Of a stretch of DNA of 40,359 nt, positions 1-7,395 are shown piece after piece. The notes under the pieces are model-generated. The model was given only the letters and a program-made list of their open reading frames with translations, made no database searches and had not been told where the DNA came from. Source of the stretch: Desulfobulbus sp. (GTDB taxonomy: Bacteria > Desulfobacterota > Desulfobulbia > Desulfobulbales > Desulfobulbaceae); assembly GCA_028684915.1 (NCBI GenBank), contig JAQUEZ010000039.1:1-40359 (forward strand). Reading direction: 5' to 3'. The translations under genes and the position numbers were made by a program. How positions within the stretch are numbered: position 1 is the stretch's first letter; every line of letters begins with the position of its first letter.

Positions 1-112
1 TGATGGCTACCACCCGCAGCTCCCGATCCACCACGGCAATCGCATGCGGGATGGCATCGAGCACGCTGCTCACTGCCACCTCGGGAAAACGGCTGAAAAA
101 TTCGTCGTTCAT
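1..112 (-). CDS. PAS-domain signalling protein, N-terminal fragment
   Basis: The first 37 codons of a minus-strand gene that continues past the window edge. The ATG at 112 follows a GAGGG-like ribosome site. The peptide (MNDEFFSRF..., then SVLDAIPHAIAVVDRELRVV) matches the start of a PAS fold, where a leading helix precedes the 'IAVVDRDLRVV' strand pair of many sensor kinases and sigma-54 activators. The gene starts 49 bp after the stop of the upstream nhaD-like gene, so the two could be co-transcribed. The output domain (kinase, activator or cyclase) lies outside the window and cannot be called. Confidence 0.6.
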   Translation of the reverse strand, partial: MNDEFFSRFPEVAVSSVLDAIPHAIAVVDRELRVVAI

Positions 113-161
113 GGTTTACCGACCCTCGGTTCTTTGTCTCTATCCGGCCCTGCACTCCAGT

Positions 162-1451
162 TCAGTGAAAGAACCTATATTGCACAATATACACAAAAAT
201 TCCTGAAAAATATCCAATTACGGCGAGAAATCCGATCCTGCGGGCATACCAGATAAATTCTATTTTCTCCAGCCCCATGGCGGCAACACCTGCGGCAGAG
301 CCAATAACAAGGATAGAACCGCCGGTACCGGCACAGTAGGCCAAAAACTCCCAAAGAAAACTGTCCACCGGATGAGAGGCCATGTCATACATGCCCATGG
401 ACGCAGCCACCAGCGGGACGTTGTCGACCACCGAACTTGCCAGACCGATCAGGGTGACGATGCAATCCTCTCGACCGACGGTTCGCTCCAGCCAGGTAGC
501 CAGTTGGGCCAGGATATGGGTATGTTCAAGCACTGAGACCGCGAGAAGGATACCGACAAAAAAGGTGATACAACTCAAATCAATTCGTTTGAGAGCTGCA
601 ACCAGACTCAACTGTTCCTTGAACTCCTCATCGACCATGTTGCGATGGAGGATCTCGCCAACCATCCAAAGAATACCCAGCCCGAATAAAATCCCCATGA
701 ACGGCGGCAACTGGGTCACCGCTTTAAAGACCGGCACCATCACCAAAGTACCGATTCCCAGGCAAAACATGACGATCCGCCCCGTCGGGGTGGTGGTTCG
801 GCTTGCATTCAATTTCCCTTGAGTCACCGGCATGGTCACAATCCGTCCACGCAGGGAAAAGGCGGTTAAGGAGAGAGGCACGACCATACAGACCAGGGAC
901 GGGAGAAGAATCGCCCCTACGATATGGGTGGTGGTGATCTGCCCCCCAATCCAGAGCATAGTGGTGGTGACATCGCCGATAGGGGTCCAGGCGCCACCTG
1001 CATTGGCGGCAATAATGACAATTCCGGCGAAAAGTAGGCGATCATCACGTTGGCTGAGTAACTTTTTCAGCAAAGAAATCATGACAATGGTCGTGGTCAG
1101 ATTATCAAGAATCGAGCTGAGGAAAAAAGTCACGAACCCGATTAACCACAGCAGCGAACTGATCCGGGTGGTGGTGATCCGGTTTGTGATCACCGAAAAA
1201 CCGTCGTGGGCATCGATCACCTCAACAATGGTCATGGCCCCCATGAGGAAAAAGACGATCTGGGAGGTTTCTGCCAGAGATTCGTGCAGATTATGCACCG
1301 CAGTCTGGGCATCAGGCACGCTGAGGGCATAGATGGTCCAAAGCAGCCCAGATGCCACCAAAGCGGTGGCCGATTTATTCACCTGCAGGGGATGCTCCAT
1401 GGCGATCGCCAGGTAAGCGAAGATAAAGACAATAACAAGTAGAGTAGACAT
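162..1451 (-). CDS. nhaD: NhaD-type Na+/H+ antiporter (ion transporter superfamily)
   Basis: An inner-membrane protein of about 429 residues with roughly a dozen hydrophobic helices. It opens with a helix followed by AMEHPLQVNKSATAL, a characteristic NhaD N-terminal stretch. It also carries the conserved SSILDNLTTTIVMISLL segment and the AANAGGAWTPIGDVTTTMLW segment, which hold the polar residues of the ion-translocation site in this family. By family it exchanges cytoplasmic Na+ or Li+ for external H+. Start: an in-frame TTG 24 bases upstream overlaps the only GGAGG, so I prefer the ATG at 1451, although the spacing of about 17 nt is long; the TTG at 1475 remains possible. It is separated from the upstream transporter operon by a terminator and a repeat, so it may have its own promoter. 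Confidence 0.85.
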   Translation of the reverse strand: MSTLLVIVFIFAYLAIAMEHPLQVNKSATALVASGLLWTIYALSVPDAQTAVHNLHESLAETSQIVFFLMGAMTIVEVIDAHDGFSVITNRITTTRISSLLWLIGFVTFFLSSILDNLTTTIVMISLLKKLLSQRDDRLLFAGIVIIAANAGGAWTPIGDVTTTMLWIGGQITTTHIVGAILLPSLVCMVVPLSLTAFSLRGRIVTMPVTQGKLNASRTTTPTGRIVMFCLGIGTLVMVPVFKAVTQLPPFMGILFGLGILWMVGEILHRNMVDEEFKEQLSLVAALKRIDLSCITFFVGILLAVSVLEHTHILAQLATWLERTVGREDCIVTLIGLASSVVDNVPLVAASMGMYDMASHPVDSFLWEFLAYCAGTGGSILVIGSAAGVAAMGLEKIEFIWYARRIGFLAVIGYFSGIFVYIVQYRFFH

Positions 1452-1586
1452 CGTCCAAACGAAAAACGCCTCCAAGAAAAATGAAGAATTCTTCGGTCAC
1501 GGCGCGGGCGTGATCGACTAAAAACAACATTGCCCGGTATACCGCCGTCAGCGGGGTTTCGCCATGGTTGGCCCCTTGTTTCCCCC

Positions 1587-1619
1587 AAAAAAAATCCCCT
1601 AGGCCGCGTGACCCAGGGG
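1587..1619 (-). terminator. Rho-independent terminator after the DASS operon
   Basis: On the minus strand the stem CCCCTGGG/CCTAGGGG with an 8-nt loop is followed directly by eight T residues. It lies about 100 bp after the transporter stop and upstream of nhaD, separating the two transcription units. Confidence 0.75.
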
Positions 1620-1649
1620 AAATGTATCCATTGTGCGCCTATGCGCAAA

Positions 1650-1715
1650 CACTCTAAGAGATGGCTAAGTCAAAACACAGATATACAAGGAGTCGTGTTT
1701 TTTCGACGCCATCAA
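1650..1715. repeat. Truncated copy (A) of the MITE-like intergenic repeat
   Basis: About 38 bases from CACTCTAAGAGATGGCTAAG onward are nearly identical to positions 4660-4697. The element then jumps to the right end CGACGCCATCAA found in the fuller copies, so the central hairpin region is deleted. The left terminal repeat is not recognisable. It ends 3 bp from the stop codon of the DASS transporter gene. Confidence 0.7.
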
Positions 1716-1718
1716 GGA

Positions 1719-3206
1719 TTACTGCGCCGGCAGAAACACCTGCATACCCATCATCGGCCAGATGAAGGCAACAAAGACCCACAACACCACCATGAGCAGC
1801 ACGCTTGCCATAACACCAAACTTCAAAAACTCACCGGTGGTGAACTGTTTGGAGTTGTAGGCAATGGCATTGGGTGCAGCGCCGATTAAGAGGATGAACG
1901 GCATACCGGCCACCACCAGGGAGGAAAAGAGAATGACCTCTCCTGCCACGCCCAGATACGGGGCGATAACCAGGGCCACCGGCAGGGAGATGGCGATCGC
2001 GGCCACGTTCATAATGAAGTTGGTCATGACGAGGACGAAGAAGGCCATGCCGAGAATAAAGATGATCGCAGGTGCTTTCTGAAACAAAACCAGCCAGTTA
2101 ACTGCAAGCCATTTGGCTGCTCCGGTCTCCCAGAGACAGAAACCGATCGACATTGCACCGGCAAAGAGGAGAATAATGTTCCAGGGAATGTCTTCCAGAT
2201 CGTCCAGACTGAGAATATTACAGACAAAGAAAAGGATGGTTGAGCAAAGCAGAATACCGGTTTTGTCCAACCCTTTAAGGGCAGGCAGAAAATTTTTCAT
2301 CGCGATCAGAGCAACGGCACCAAGAATGATGGCTGCTGCCAGGAGTTCCTTACGGGTGATACCACCGAGTTCCCTATACATGCGTGTGGCCTTCTCTTTC
2401 AGGCCGGGGATGCGGTCCTTTTCCGGTTTACAAAAGAGCATGAAGAAACCCCAAAGAAGGAAGACCATCAACCAACCCACGGGAAACATATAGTAACTCA
2501 AGGTACCGAAGCTAATATCCACATGCATCATGTCTTTGTAGAAAGACAGGGCCACGGCACCGCGGGCAGCACCGAGCAAGGTGATGATCGATCCGGCACC
2601 GGCCACGTAGGCCATACCTATAAAGAGGCATTTACCGAAGTTGGTCGGCTTGGTTTCCGTTGTGTACATGGCGTAAATAGCCATCAACAAGGGAAACATA
2701 GTGGCCGCCACCGCAGTATGGGCCATAACATGGGTGAGCAATGCGGTCATAACGAAACAACCGAGCATGATCATCGAGGTTCTCTCGCCGATAATCGAGA
2801 GCATCTTGTAAGCAATGCGGCGAGTGAGGCCGGTTTTGGTGAAAACCATGCCGATAACCACCGAGCCGAAGATGAACAGGACCGAAGGATCCATGAAATC
2901 CTTGAAGGCCACTGCCGGCTTGCGGATGAGAAACAGGGCCTGAAGAGCACCGATCAACAGACTGGTGACGCCGATTGGCACCACCTCAAAAATCCACCAG
3001 GTAGCGGCCACGGCAAAAACTGCAAGGGCTCCCTTGGCCTGCGTGGTGAGGACAAAATGCTCGCCCTTAGGATCAACGGCATCCGGCCAGGCAGGACAGT
3101 AGTAAATGATGAAGAAAAGGGAGAGCCCCAAAAGGATAAACCCCAGTCTCTTCCAGTCAAAAGGCGTTTTTGCCTCGGGAAGTTCTTTTACAATTGCACC
3201 AGACAT
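1719..3206 (-). CDS. DASS/SLC13-family sodium:anion symporter, atypical motifs
   Basis: A 495-residue polytopic membrane protein with a DASS fold (divalent anion:Na+ symporters for sulfate or dicarboxylates). Hydrophobic helices run from about residue 20 to 490, with two internally related halves. The family's Na+/anion-site SNT motifs are replaced: positions 161-165 read MAHTA and positions 395-403 read TNFIMNVAA. The first hairpin, usually ending in a T/PN motif, reads ITLLGAARGAV (208-218), while the second keeps IGAAPNAIAY (441-450). The substrate therefore cannot be inferred from the standard motif. It is the last gene of an operon after the CBS protein (36 bp gap) and the receiver protein; AAGGA precedes the ATG. 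Sulfate, C4-dicarboxylate or another anion is possible. Confidence 0.85.
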   Translation of the reverse strand: MSGAIVKELPEAKTPFDWKRLGFILLGLSLFFIIYYCPAWPDAVDPKGEHFVLTTQAKGALAVFAVAATWWIFEVVPIGVTSLLIGALQALFLIRKPAVAFKDFMDPSVLFIFGSVVIGMVFTKTGLTRRIAYKMLSIIGERTSMIMLGCFVMTALLTHVMAHTAVAATMFPLLMAIYAMYTTETKPTNFGKCLFIGMAYVAGAGSIITLLGAARGAVALSFYKDMMHVDISFGTLSYYMFPVGWLMVFLLWGFFMLFCKPEKDRIPGLKEKATRMYRELGGITRKELLAAAIILGAVALIAMKNFLPALKGLDKTGILLCSTILFFVCNILSLDDLEDIPWNIILLFAGAMSIGFCLWETGAAKWLAVNWLVLFQKAPAIIFILGMAFFVLVMTNFIMNVAAIAISLPVALVIAPYLGVAGEVILFSSLVVAGMPFILLIGAAPNAIAYNSKQFTTGEFLKFGVMASVLLMVVLWVFVAFIWPMMGMQVFLPAQ

Positions 3207-3242
3207 GTTCGTTCCTTGTATTTGTGGGAAAAGGTAAAGGGA

Positions 3243-3767
3243 CTACAGCGAGCAGCTGCCGGCCAGAGACCGAAAGATGTCGATGAGGCGAACCACGCCA
3301 ATCAAGGCCTGATCCTCCACCACGGGCAGACAGGTTTCGTTTTCCTCCATCATGATCTCTGCGGCATGCAACGGATGCATGTCGGCCTTGATCGATTTAT
3401 GCGGGGGAACCATGAACAGGCTAACCGGCAGAGCACCCTGTCGCCGACACTCGACCTGAAAGCTGTCCTCCATGAGGATGGCTAAATTGGTATATTTTTC
3501 GTTCTTACCGGCAAACACCTGTTTCTGCTGGCCATTGAACAGGGTCGGAAAAAAACAGGTGAGAATGCCTTGTATGGTAAGACGTCCCACATATTGGTCC
3601 TCGGCATTGGTCACAATCAACTCATCAAACATCAGCTTCCCGGAACCGTTGGCGGTGTGGGAAAAAAGCTGGCCCACGGCCTCGTGCACCGACTCTTCAC
3701 TGCTCAGATGGGGAAACTGTTCCAGGGGAACAACAAGCTCTTTTACGGTGGGCATTGCGGTTGTCAT
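3243..3767 (-). CDS. CBS-domain pair protein
   Basis: A 174-residue soluble protein with two CBS-like modules, about residues 8-75 and 108-170. The second is clearest, with HPLHAAEIMMEENETCLPVV followed by an IGVVRLIDIFRSL helix. CBS pairs usually bind adenine nucleotides and act as energy or ligand sensors for transporters and enzymes. The gene sits between a receiver protein and the DASS transporter with short gaps (30 and 36 bp) and a strong AAGGAGAG ribosome site. I infer that it reports cell status to, or gates, that transport system; no partner can be proven from sequence. Confidence 0.8.
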   Translation of the reverse strand: MTTAMPTVKELVVPLEQFPHLSSEESVHEAVGQLFSHTANGSGKLMFDELIVTNAEDQYVGRLTIQGILTCFFPTLFNGQQKQVFAGKNEKYTNLAILMEDSFQVECRRQGALPVSLFMVPPHKSIKADMHPLHAAEIMMEENETCLPVVEDQALIGVVRLIDIFRSLAGSCSL

Positions 3768-3797
3768 GCCTCTCTCCTTTCTGATGGTTACGGCTGT

Positions 3798-4238
3798 TTA
3801 CCAGCTTTTGCTCTTGATGATCTTACGCAACTCTTCCTGGGACTTTTCCTGCAGGACCAACATCTTTTTATGCTTGGCCTCGCCGATCTTGCTCAGCAAC
3901 TCAGAGAGCTCCACCGGTTTCTGCAAAAAATCACCCGCCCCGAGCTTCATCGCCTCAACACCGCTTTGCACCGAAGCATGGCCGGTGAGCATGATGATCT
4001 CGGCATTGGGATTATCGGCCTTGATCCGTTTCAGGGTCTCCAATCCATTGATTCCCGGCATGGCAAGGTCGACCACAATGGCATCGTAATCCTGCTCTTT
4101 TGCCTCAACGATTGCCTGTTCGCCACTGGTGACGGCGCTCACCTTGAGTCCGCGCATCTCAAGACGGCTGGAAAGTGTTTCCAAAAAATCCTGCTCGTCA
4201 TCGACCAGCAACACCTTGGCCTCCATTTCTTTTTCCAT
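3798..4238 (-). CDS. Stand-alone response-regulator receiver protein
   Basis: A 146-residue protein made of one receiver (REC) domain with a short C-terminal tail and no output domain. The acidic pair is in LLVDDEQDF, the phospho-acceptor is D57 (VVDLAMPG), T85 is in MLTGHA and K107 is in LQKPVE. The tail (EELRKIIKSKSW) resembles the tail of the receiver protein at 5889-6317 (EEAIKNIIGCKGW). An AGGAG site 7 nt upstream supports the ATG at 4238. First gene of the operon with the CBS protein and the DASS transporter; a candidate sigma-54 promoter lies about 100 bp upstream. Receiver-only proteins usually act by protein contact or as phosphorelay intermediates. Confidence 0.9.
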   Translation of the reverse strand: MEKEMEAKVLLVDDEQDFLETLSSRLEMRGLKVSAVTSGEQAIVEAKEQDYDAIVVDLAMPGINGLETLKRIKADNPNAEIIMLTGHASVQSGVEAMKLGAGDFLQKPVELSELLSKIGEAKHKKMLVLQEKSQEELRKIIKSKSW

Positions 4239-4339
4239 ATCTTCTCCTGGGCATACTTGTATCTTGATTTAGTATCAGCTAGTTACGACCATTAATTTAC
4301 TGATCGATGAATACCTATTCAGAACAATTACCCTAATAT

Positions 4340-4356
4340 TGCAAGGGAGAGGCCAG
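4340..4356 (-). promoter_or_regulatory. Candidate sigma-54 promoter for the receiver-CBS-DASS operon
   Basis: On the minus strand CTGGCCTCTCCCTTGCA has the GG and GC dinucleotides separated by exactly 10 nt and matches CTGGC...TTGCA of the -24/-12 class. It lies about 100 bp upstream of the first ATG (4238), giving a leader of about 90 nt. Confidence 0.5.
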
Positions 4357-4634
4357 TTGCGAACATCTAATTTATCCGTATAATTCTGGGGTATTAGGGA
4401 TATCGAACAGCCAAAGGAGATTGCAAAACACTGATACGAAACAATAAGAAACACACGCATGAAACACTTAAGGTTTCTTATTGTTCCATTTCGATACGCA
4501 GTGAGTACACTACAACCGCGACAGCGGAGGACAAAAAAAAAGACTCATGCCAGCTTTCCCCGATAAAACACCGGGAAAAACAGCCATGGGTCCAGAGGGA
4601 CTAGGCCGATGTGGCTTGTTTGCTTCCTACATTT

Positions 4635-4797
4635 TATGGACTCGTAAAAAATCCATCACACTCTAAGAGATGGCTAAGTAAAAACACAGATATACAAGCA
4701 ACAGTGTTTTTTCCGGCGCGAAGGCATACATCTGGCACGTCGAGTGTCGGGATAAACACTGCGATGCAGGAGATCGAAGTTCTGACGACGTCATCAA
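4635..4797. repeat. MITE-like repeat, full copy (B)
   Basis: The left end TATGGACTCGTAAAAAATCC and the right end TCTGACGACGTCATCAA form imperfect terminal inverted repeats. Inside, CAGTGTTT (4702-4709) pairs with AAACACTG (4754-4761), with CCG/CGG extending the stem inward. There is no coding potential. It shares its left interior with copy A and its right half with copy D (20502-20579), where I estimate about 80% identity over 78 bases. Confidence 0.75.
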
Positions 4798-4859
4798 CTT
4801 CGAGCGATGACACTCAAACCCCCGCTGCAGTCAGCCTGCTTTCGTACGCGGCAGAGCAA

Positions 4860-4878
4860 AGCCTGCGAATCGCAGGCT
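4860..4878. other. Perfect short inverted repeat
   Basis: AGCCTGCG-AAT-CGCAGGCT is a perfect 8-bp stem with a 3-nt loop, lying about 35 bp beyond the PilZ terminator. No U-run follows on either strand, so it is not an obvious terminator. The rest of the 4239-4960 gap (722 bp) holds the sigma-54 site, repeat B and no convincing gene. Confidence 0.5.
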
Positions 4879-4903
4879 AAGAGAGTTGCCCCAAAAAGTG
4901 GGC

Positions 4904-4931
4904 AAAAAAATGGCCCGTCGAAAGACGAGCC
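4904..4931 (-). terminator. Rho-independent terminator of the PilZ gene
   Basis: On the minus strand GGCTCGTC-TTTC-GACGGGCC (one G:T pair) is followed by A and seven T residues. It lies about 30 bp after the PilZ stop codon. Confidence 0.85.
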
Positions 4932-4960
4932 AGAGGAGGATAGATTAAAAGAAAAAAAAA

Positions 4961-5392
4961 TCAGAACCCGTGGCGAAGCACCTTGGAAGTATACATACTG
5001 GCAATAAATTTACGGATGGAAGGTTCAAGATTAATAAACTGCAAGCCCGCAGTGTACCCATTGTTTGCGTAGCGCACGTGGCGCACTTGGGCACTGGCAA
5101 TAATTTTTTCCTGCCCCAGAACCAATCCCACCTTCAAATTCTGAAATTCATCCAATCGGTTACCCAGCTTCACCCCCATACCGCCCTCGCTCAGATCACG
5201 CAAAGTAGCGTCAAAGGTGGCATTGGCACTAGCCATCTTCACTTCAATTTGAGCACTTCCAAAGAGATGCAAAACATCTTGCTGGGAGATACGTTTATGG
5301 AGGCGCTTTCCATCGCGGCAGTCCGGGCAATAATCCCAATCCATTTCCAACCCTGCAAGCGTTGAAACATCACCCCATCCTTTCTTTTCCAT
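4961..5392 (-). CDS. PilZ-domain c-di-GMP-binding protein
   Basis: A 143-residue protein with a PilZ domain over about residues 28-140. The c-di-GMP contacts look intact: RxxxR at R30-R34 (RLHKR) and DxSxxG at D66-S68-G71 (RDLSEGG). A C-x2-C pair at 22-25 (YCPDC) just before the RxxxR suggests a redox or metal site ahead of the PilZ fold. A GTG-started extension overlaps the AGGAGG, so the ATG at 5392 is the likely start. Monocistronic, with its own terminator, between the phosphorelay and the transporter operon. The target is unknown; motility, exopolysaccharide or transport control are typical for the family. Confidence 0.85.
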   Translation of the reverse strand: MEKKGWGDVSTLAGLEMDWDYCPDCRDGKRLHKRISQQDVLHLFGSAQIEVKMASANATFDATLRDLSEGGMGVKLGNRLDEFQNLKVGLVLGQEKIIASAQVRHVRYANNGYTAGLQFINLEPSIRKFIASMYTSKVLRHGF

Positions 5393-5511
5393 AGACGCCT
5401 CCTGCACAGCTACGCCGCAAAACGACCGCCCTATTCTTTCTTGCGCCCGAGCAACGGCTTTTAAAAACGGTTATTTAATTAACCTAGCGATGAAATGAGC
5501 TTCAGGCAAGG

Positions 5512-5722
5512 ATCTTTAGAAAAAATTCCTCACATTCGTTCGAAATGAAACCAGTGAGGGAGAGAATTCCATGAAAAAGCGTTACACCACCAGGTGTCAT
5601 GCAAAGGGAGGCACAAACTACCAGAGCCCTCACGTTCGTTCGGGATGATATCAAGGCTGTGACACCATAAGAATACCCCCCCCCGGTGTCATTTCGACCA
5701 CAAAAGAGGAATCTCTTCGTTC
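5512..5722. repeat. Composite inverted repeat, eroded intergenic element
   Basis: The left arm around 5525-5550 reads ATTCCTCACATTCGTTCGAAATGA. The right arm around 5687-5715 is its imperfect inverse (GTCATTTCGACC...GAGGAATCTC). A third, direct copy, CCTCACGTTCGTTCGGGATGA, lies at about 5629-5649. Sequences of the GATTCCTC...TTCGGAATGACA type are familiar as dispersed non-coding repeats in many bacteria. Together with the next element it fills most of the 496-bp gap 5393-5888, where I see no gene. Confidence 0.5.
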
Positions 5723-5763
5723 GCCCTGGGACGTTCTTCACTTTGAAAAAAATCAAGCGGGCT

Positions 5764-5858
5764 GCTCTCGTAAAAAACCTCGATAACACTGGCCCGGTAC
5801 TCGTAACATACGCTTTGACGGCACGTAATTTCTCGGATCCTGATTTTTTTACGAGTCT
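5764..5858. repeat. Short element with CTCGTAAAAAA terminal inverted repeats
   Basis: CTCGTAAAAAACCTC at about 5767-5781 faces GATTTTTTTACGAGTC at 5842-5857, enclosing about 60 bp. The ends match the left terminus of repeat B (GGACTCGTAAAAAATCC), so this is probably a shortened or divergent member of that family. It lies directly downstream of the receiver gene at 5889. Confidence 0.45.
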
Positions 5859-5888
5859 AGCAAAAGTCAATTTATTGCTATAATCAGC

Positions 5889-6317
5889 TCACCACCCCTT
5901 GCAGCCGATTATATTTTTGATTGCCTCTTCGGTACGCTTTTCGACCAACACCATCTTATGCGCCTTGGCTTCCTGGATCTTCTCATTCAGCATTTGAATA
6001 TCAATAGGCTTTTCAAGAAAATCCATGGCACCGAGCTTCATAGCCTCAATCCCCTTCTCTATGGTCGCATGCCCAGTAAGGAGGATAATCTGTAAATCGG
6101 GATTTTTTTCCCGCAAGCGGGCTAACGCTTCCAGCCCATCCATCTCCGGCATCATCAAATCAAGAATGACCGCATCATAGCCCCCCTCTTCAGCCAGCTC
6201 CATAGCTTTAAGCGGCGAGGTTGTTGTTGATACCGCCATCCCCCGATCACGCATGCGCTCGGAAAGCACATCCATAAAATCCTGTTCATCGTCAATCAAC
6301 AATACCCGCTCGTTCAT
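5889..6317 (-). CDS. Stand-alone response-regulator receiver protein
   Basis: A 142-residue receiver-only protein: acidic pair in LLIDDEQDF, phospho-acceptor D53 (VILDLMMPEMDG), T81 (LLTGHA) and K103 (LEKPID). Its C-terminal tail, EEAIKNIIGCKGW, parallels that of the receiver at 3798-4238, which suggests recent duplication or a shared docking helix. A near-perfect AAAGGAGG precedes the ATG. Last gene of the five-gene minus-strand phosphorelay operon, 52 bp after the kinase-like gene. With no output domain, it most likely passes phosphate on or binds a target protein directly. Confidence 0.9.
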   Translation of the reverse strand: MNERVLLIDDEQDFMDVLSERMRDRGMAVSTTTSPLKAMELAEEGGYDAVILDLMMPEMDGLEALARLREKNPDLQIILLTGHATIEKGIEAMKLGAMDFLEKPIDIQMLNEKIQEAKAHKMVLVEKRTEEAIKNIIGCKGW

Positions 6318-6369
6318 GCATCCTCCTTTACGGCCATCTTTACCATTTATCGTCTTCCTCTTCCAGTCG

Positions 6370-7023
6370 TCACCGAGTGATTTTCAGCGGTAGCGCCAAC
6401 ATCACTTTCCCCGGCAAAATCGAGACCTCGGCCTGCAACCACTGCACCAGCGACTGTTCATGCCCGCCGCAGAAGACGTCTTCCGCAAGCAAGGGTAAAC
6501 CAGCACCGTTCACCAGGCTGATCATAACCATATCGCCGCTCCCCGCAACCGCAATTTCAACCATCTCCTTACGCGGCAGGGTATCGATAACCCGCCTCAA
6601 GAGTAAATAGACAAGCGACTCCAGATAGACCGCACAGGTGATGACAACCGTCTCACTCGGAATCACAGCAAAAGTCAGCTCTTTCATCGCCACCTGCCGC
6701 CCCGCCAGATCGACCATCAAAGAGAGCATTTCACCAACGTTAACCTGCGCCAGCGGTACATCGGCACTATGGGCAAATCGATTAAGATTTTTCAACACCG
6801 CATCCCCTCTTTTCACCTGCCTGAGAATGCGTGCCGTTGCGGTGTTCAGTTTATCCGGCGGAATTTCAACCCCTTTGGCTGCCCGTAGAGCCAGATCATC
6901 CAACAGACCAGCACTCTCGTTGACAATCGCCAGCACATTTTTCAAGTCATGGGACACGGCAGCAGAAATTTTTGCAAACACTTCTAGGCAGGCTGCGTCC
7001 AGCGTTCCCTCAAGAGGATCCAT
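6370..7023 (-). CDS. Histidine-kinase-like protein with degenerate ATPase domain
   Basis: 217 residues. The N-terminal part is a HisKA-type dimerisation helix with a phospho-accepting His at H25 (AVSHDLKNVLAIVNESAGLL). The C-terminal part has the length of an HATPase domain but lacks the ATP-binding boxes: no N-box (the region reads ESLVYLLLRRVID), no DxGxG and no GxGLGL. No membrane segment or sensor domain is visible. This is the layout expected of a histidine phosphotransferase such as ChpT or Spo0B, which moves phosphate between receivers without using ATP. The ATG overlaps the end of the upstream receiver gene (TGAATG), implying translational coupling. The phosphotransferase role is inferred; a pseudokinase scaffold is the alternative. 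Confidence 0.75.
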   Translation of the reverse strand: MDPLEGTLDAACLEVFAKISAAVSHDLKNVLAIVNESAGLLDDLALRAAKGVEIPPDKLNTATARILRQVKRGDAVLKNLNRFAHSADVPLAQVNVGEMLSLMVDLAGRQVAMKELTFAVIPSETVVITCAVYLESLVYLLLRRVIDTLPRKEMVEIAVAGSGDMVMISLVNGAGLPLLAEDVFCGGHEQSLVQWLQAEVSILPGKVMLALPLKITR

Positions 7024-7392
7024 TCATCCCTCCCCACCGCCAAAAGCGGCATTAATTTTCGCAACCAACGCCTGAATATTGACCGGCTTGATCAGATAAT
7101 ATTCCTCTCCTGCCTCGGAAGCTCCGGCTTCAAAATCCTCCTCCGAGCCATGCCCAGTGAGAAAGATAAAATGCATATCCGGATACTGTTTCTGCAATTC
7201 CGCTTTCAATTGCAGTCCGTTCATCTTCGGCATCTTCATGTCCAGCACAGCCAGATCATAGGACTTAGCTGCCGCCATTTTCAAGGCATCTTCACCACAC
7301 AAAGCCCAGTCGGCATCGATCTCGCGCAACGACAGGCGCTCAGCCAAGGTCACCACCAACTCCTGTTCGTCATCCACTAACAGTACATGCAT
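7024..7392 (-). CDS. Stand-alone response-regulator receiver protein
   Basis: A 122-residue single receiver domain with acidic pair LLVDDEQEL, phospho-acceptor D51 (AVLDMKMPKMNG), T79 (FLTGHG) and K102 (LIKPVN). It lies between the membrane sensor kinase (about 3 bp away) and the ATPase-less kinase-like protein (direct junction), with AAGGAGT 7 nt before its ATG. This placement makes it the obvious intermediate between the two: phosphorylated by the sensor kinase and read by the DHp protein. It lacks the C-terminal tail seen in the other two receiver-only proteins. Confidence 0.9.
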   Translation of the reverse strand: MHVLLVDDEQELVVTLAERLSLREIDADWALCGEDALKMAAAKSYDLAVLDMKMPKMNGLQLKAELQKQYPDMHFIFLTGHGSEEDFEAGASEAGEEYYLIKPVNIQALVAKINAAFGGGEG

Positions 7393-7395
7393 AGC

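Noticed and set aside
2523..3485. Plus-strand open frame of 320 codons
   Set aside because: It is antisense to the DASS and CBS genes, has His/Gly-rich composition typical of a shadow frame, and shows no ribosome site or domain.
4275..4460. Minus-strand frame of 61 codons upstream of the receiver gene
   Set aside because: It covers the candidate sigma-54 promoter and its composition is not protein-like.
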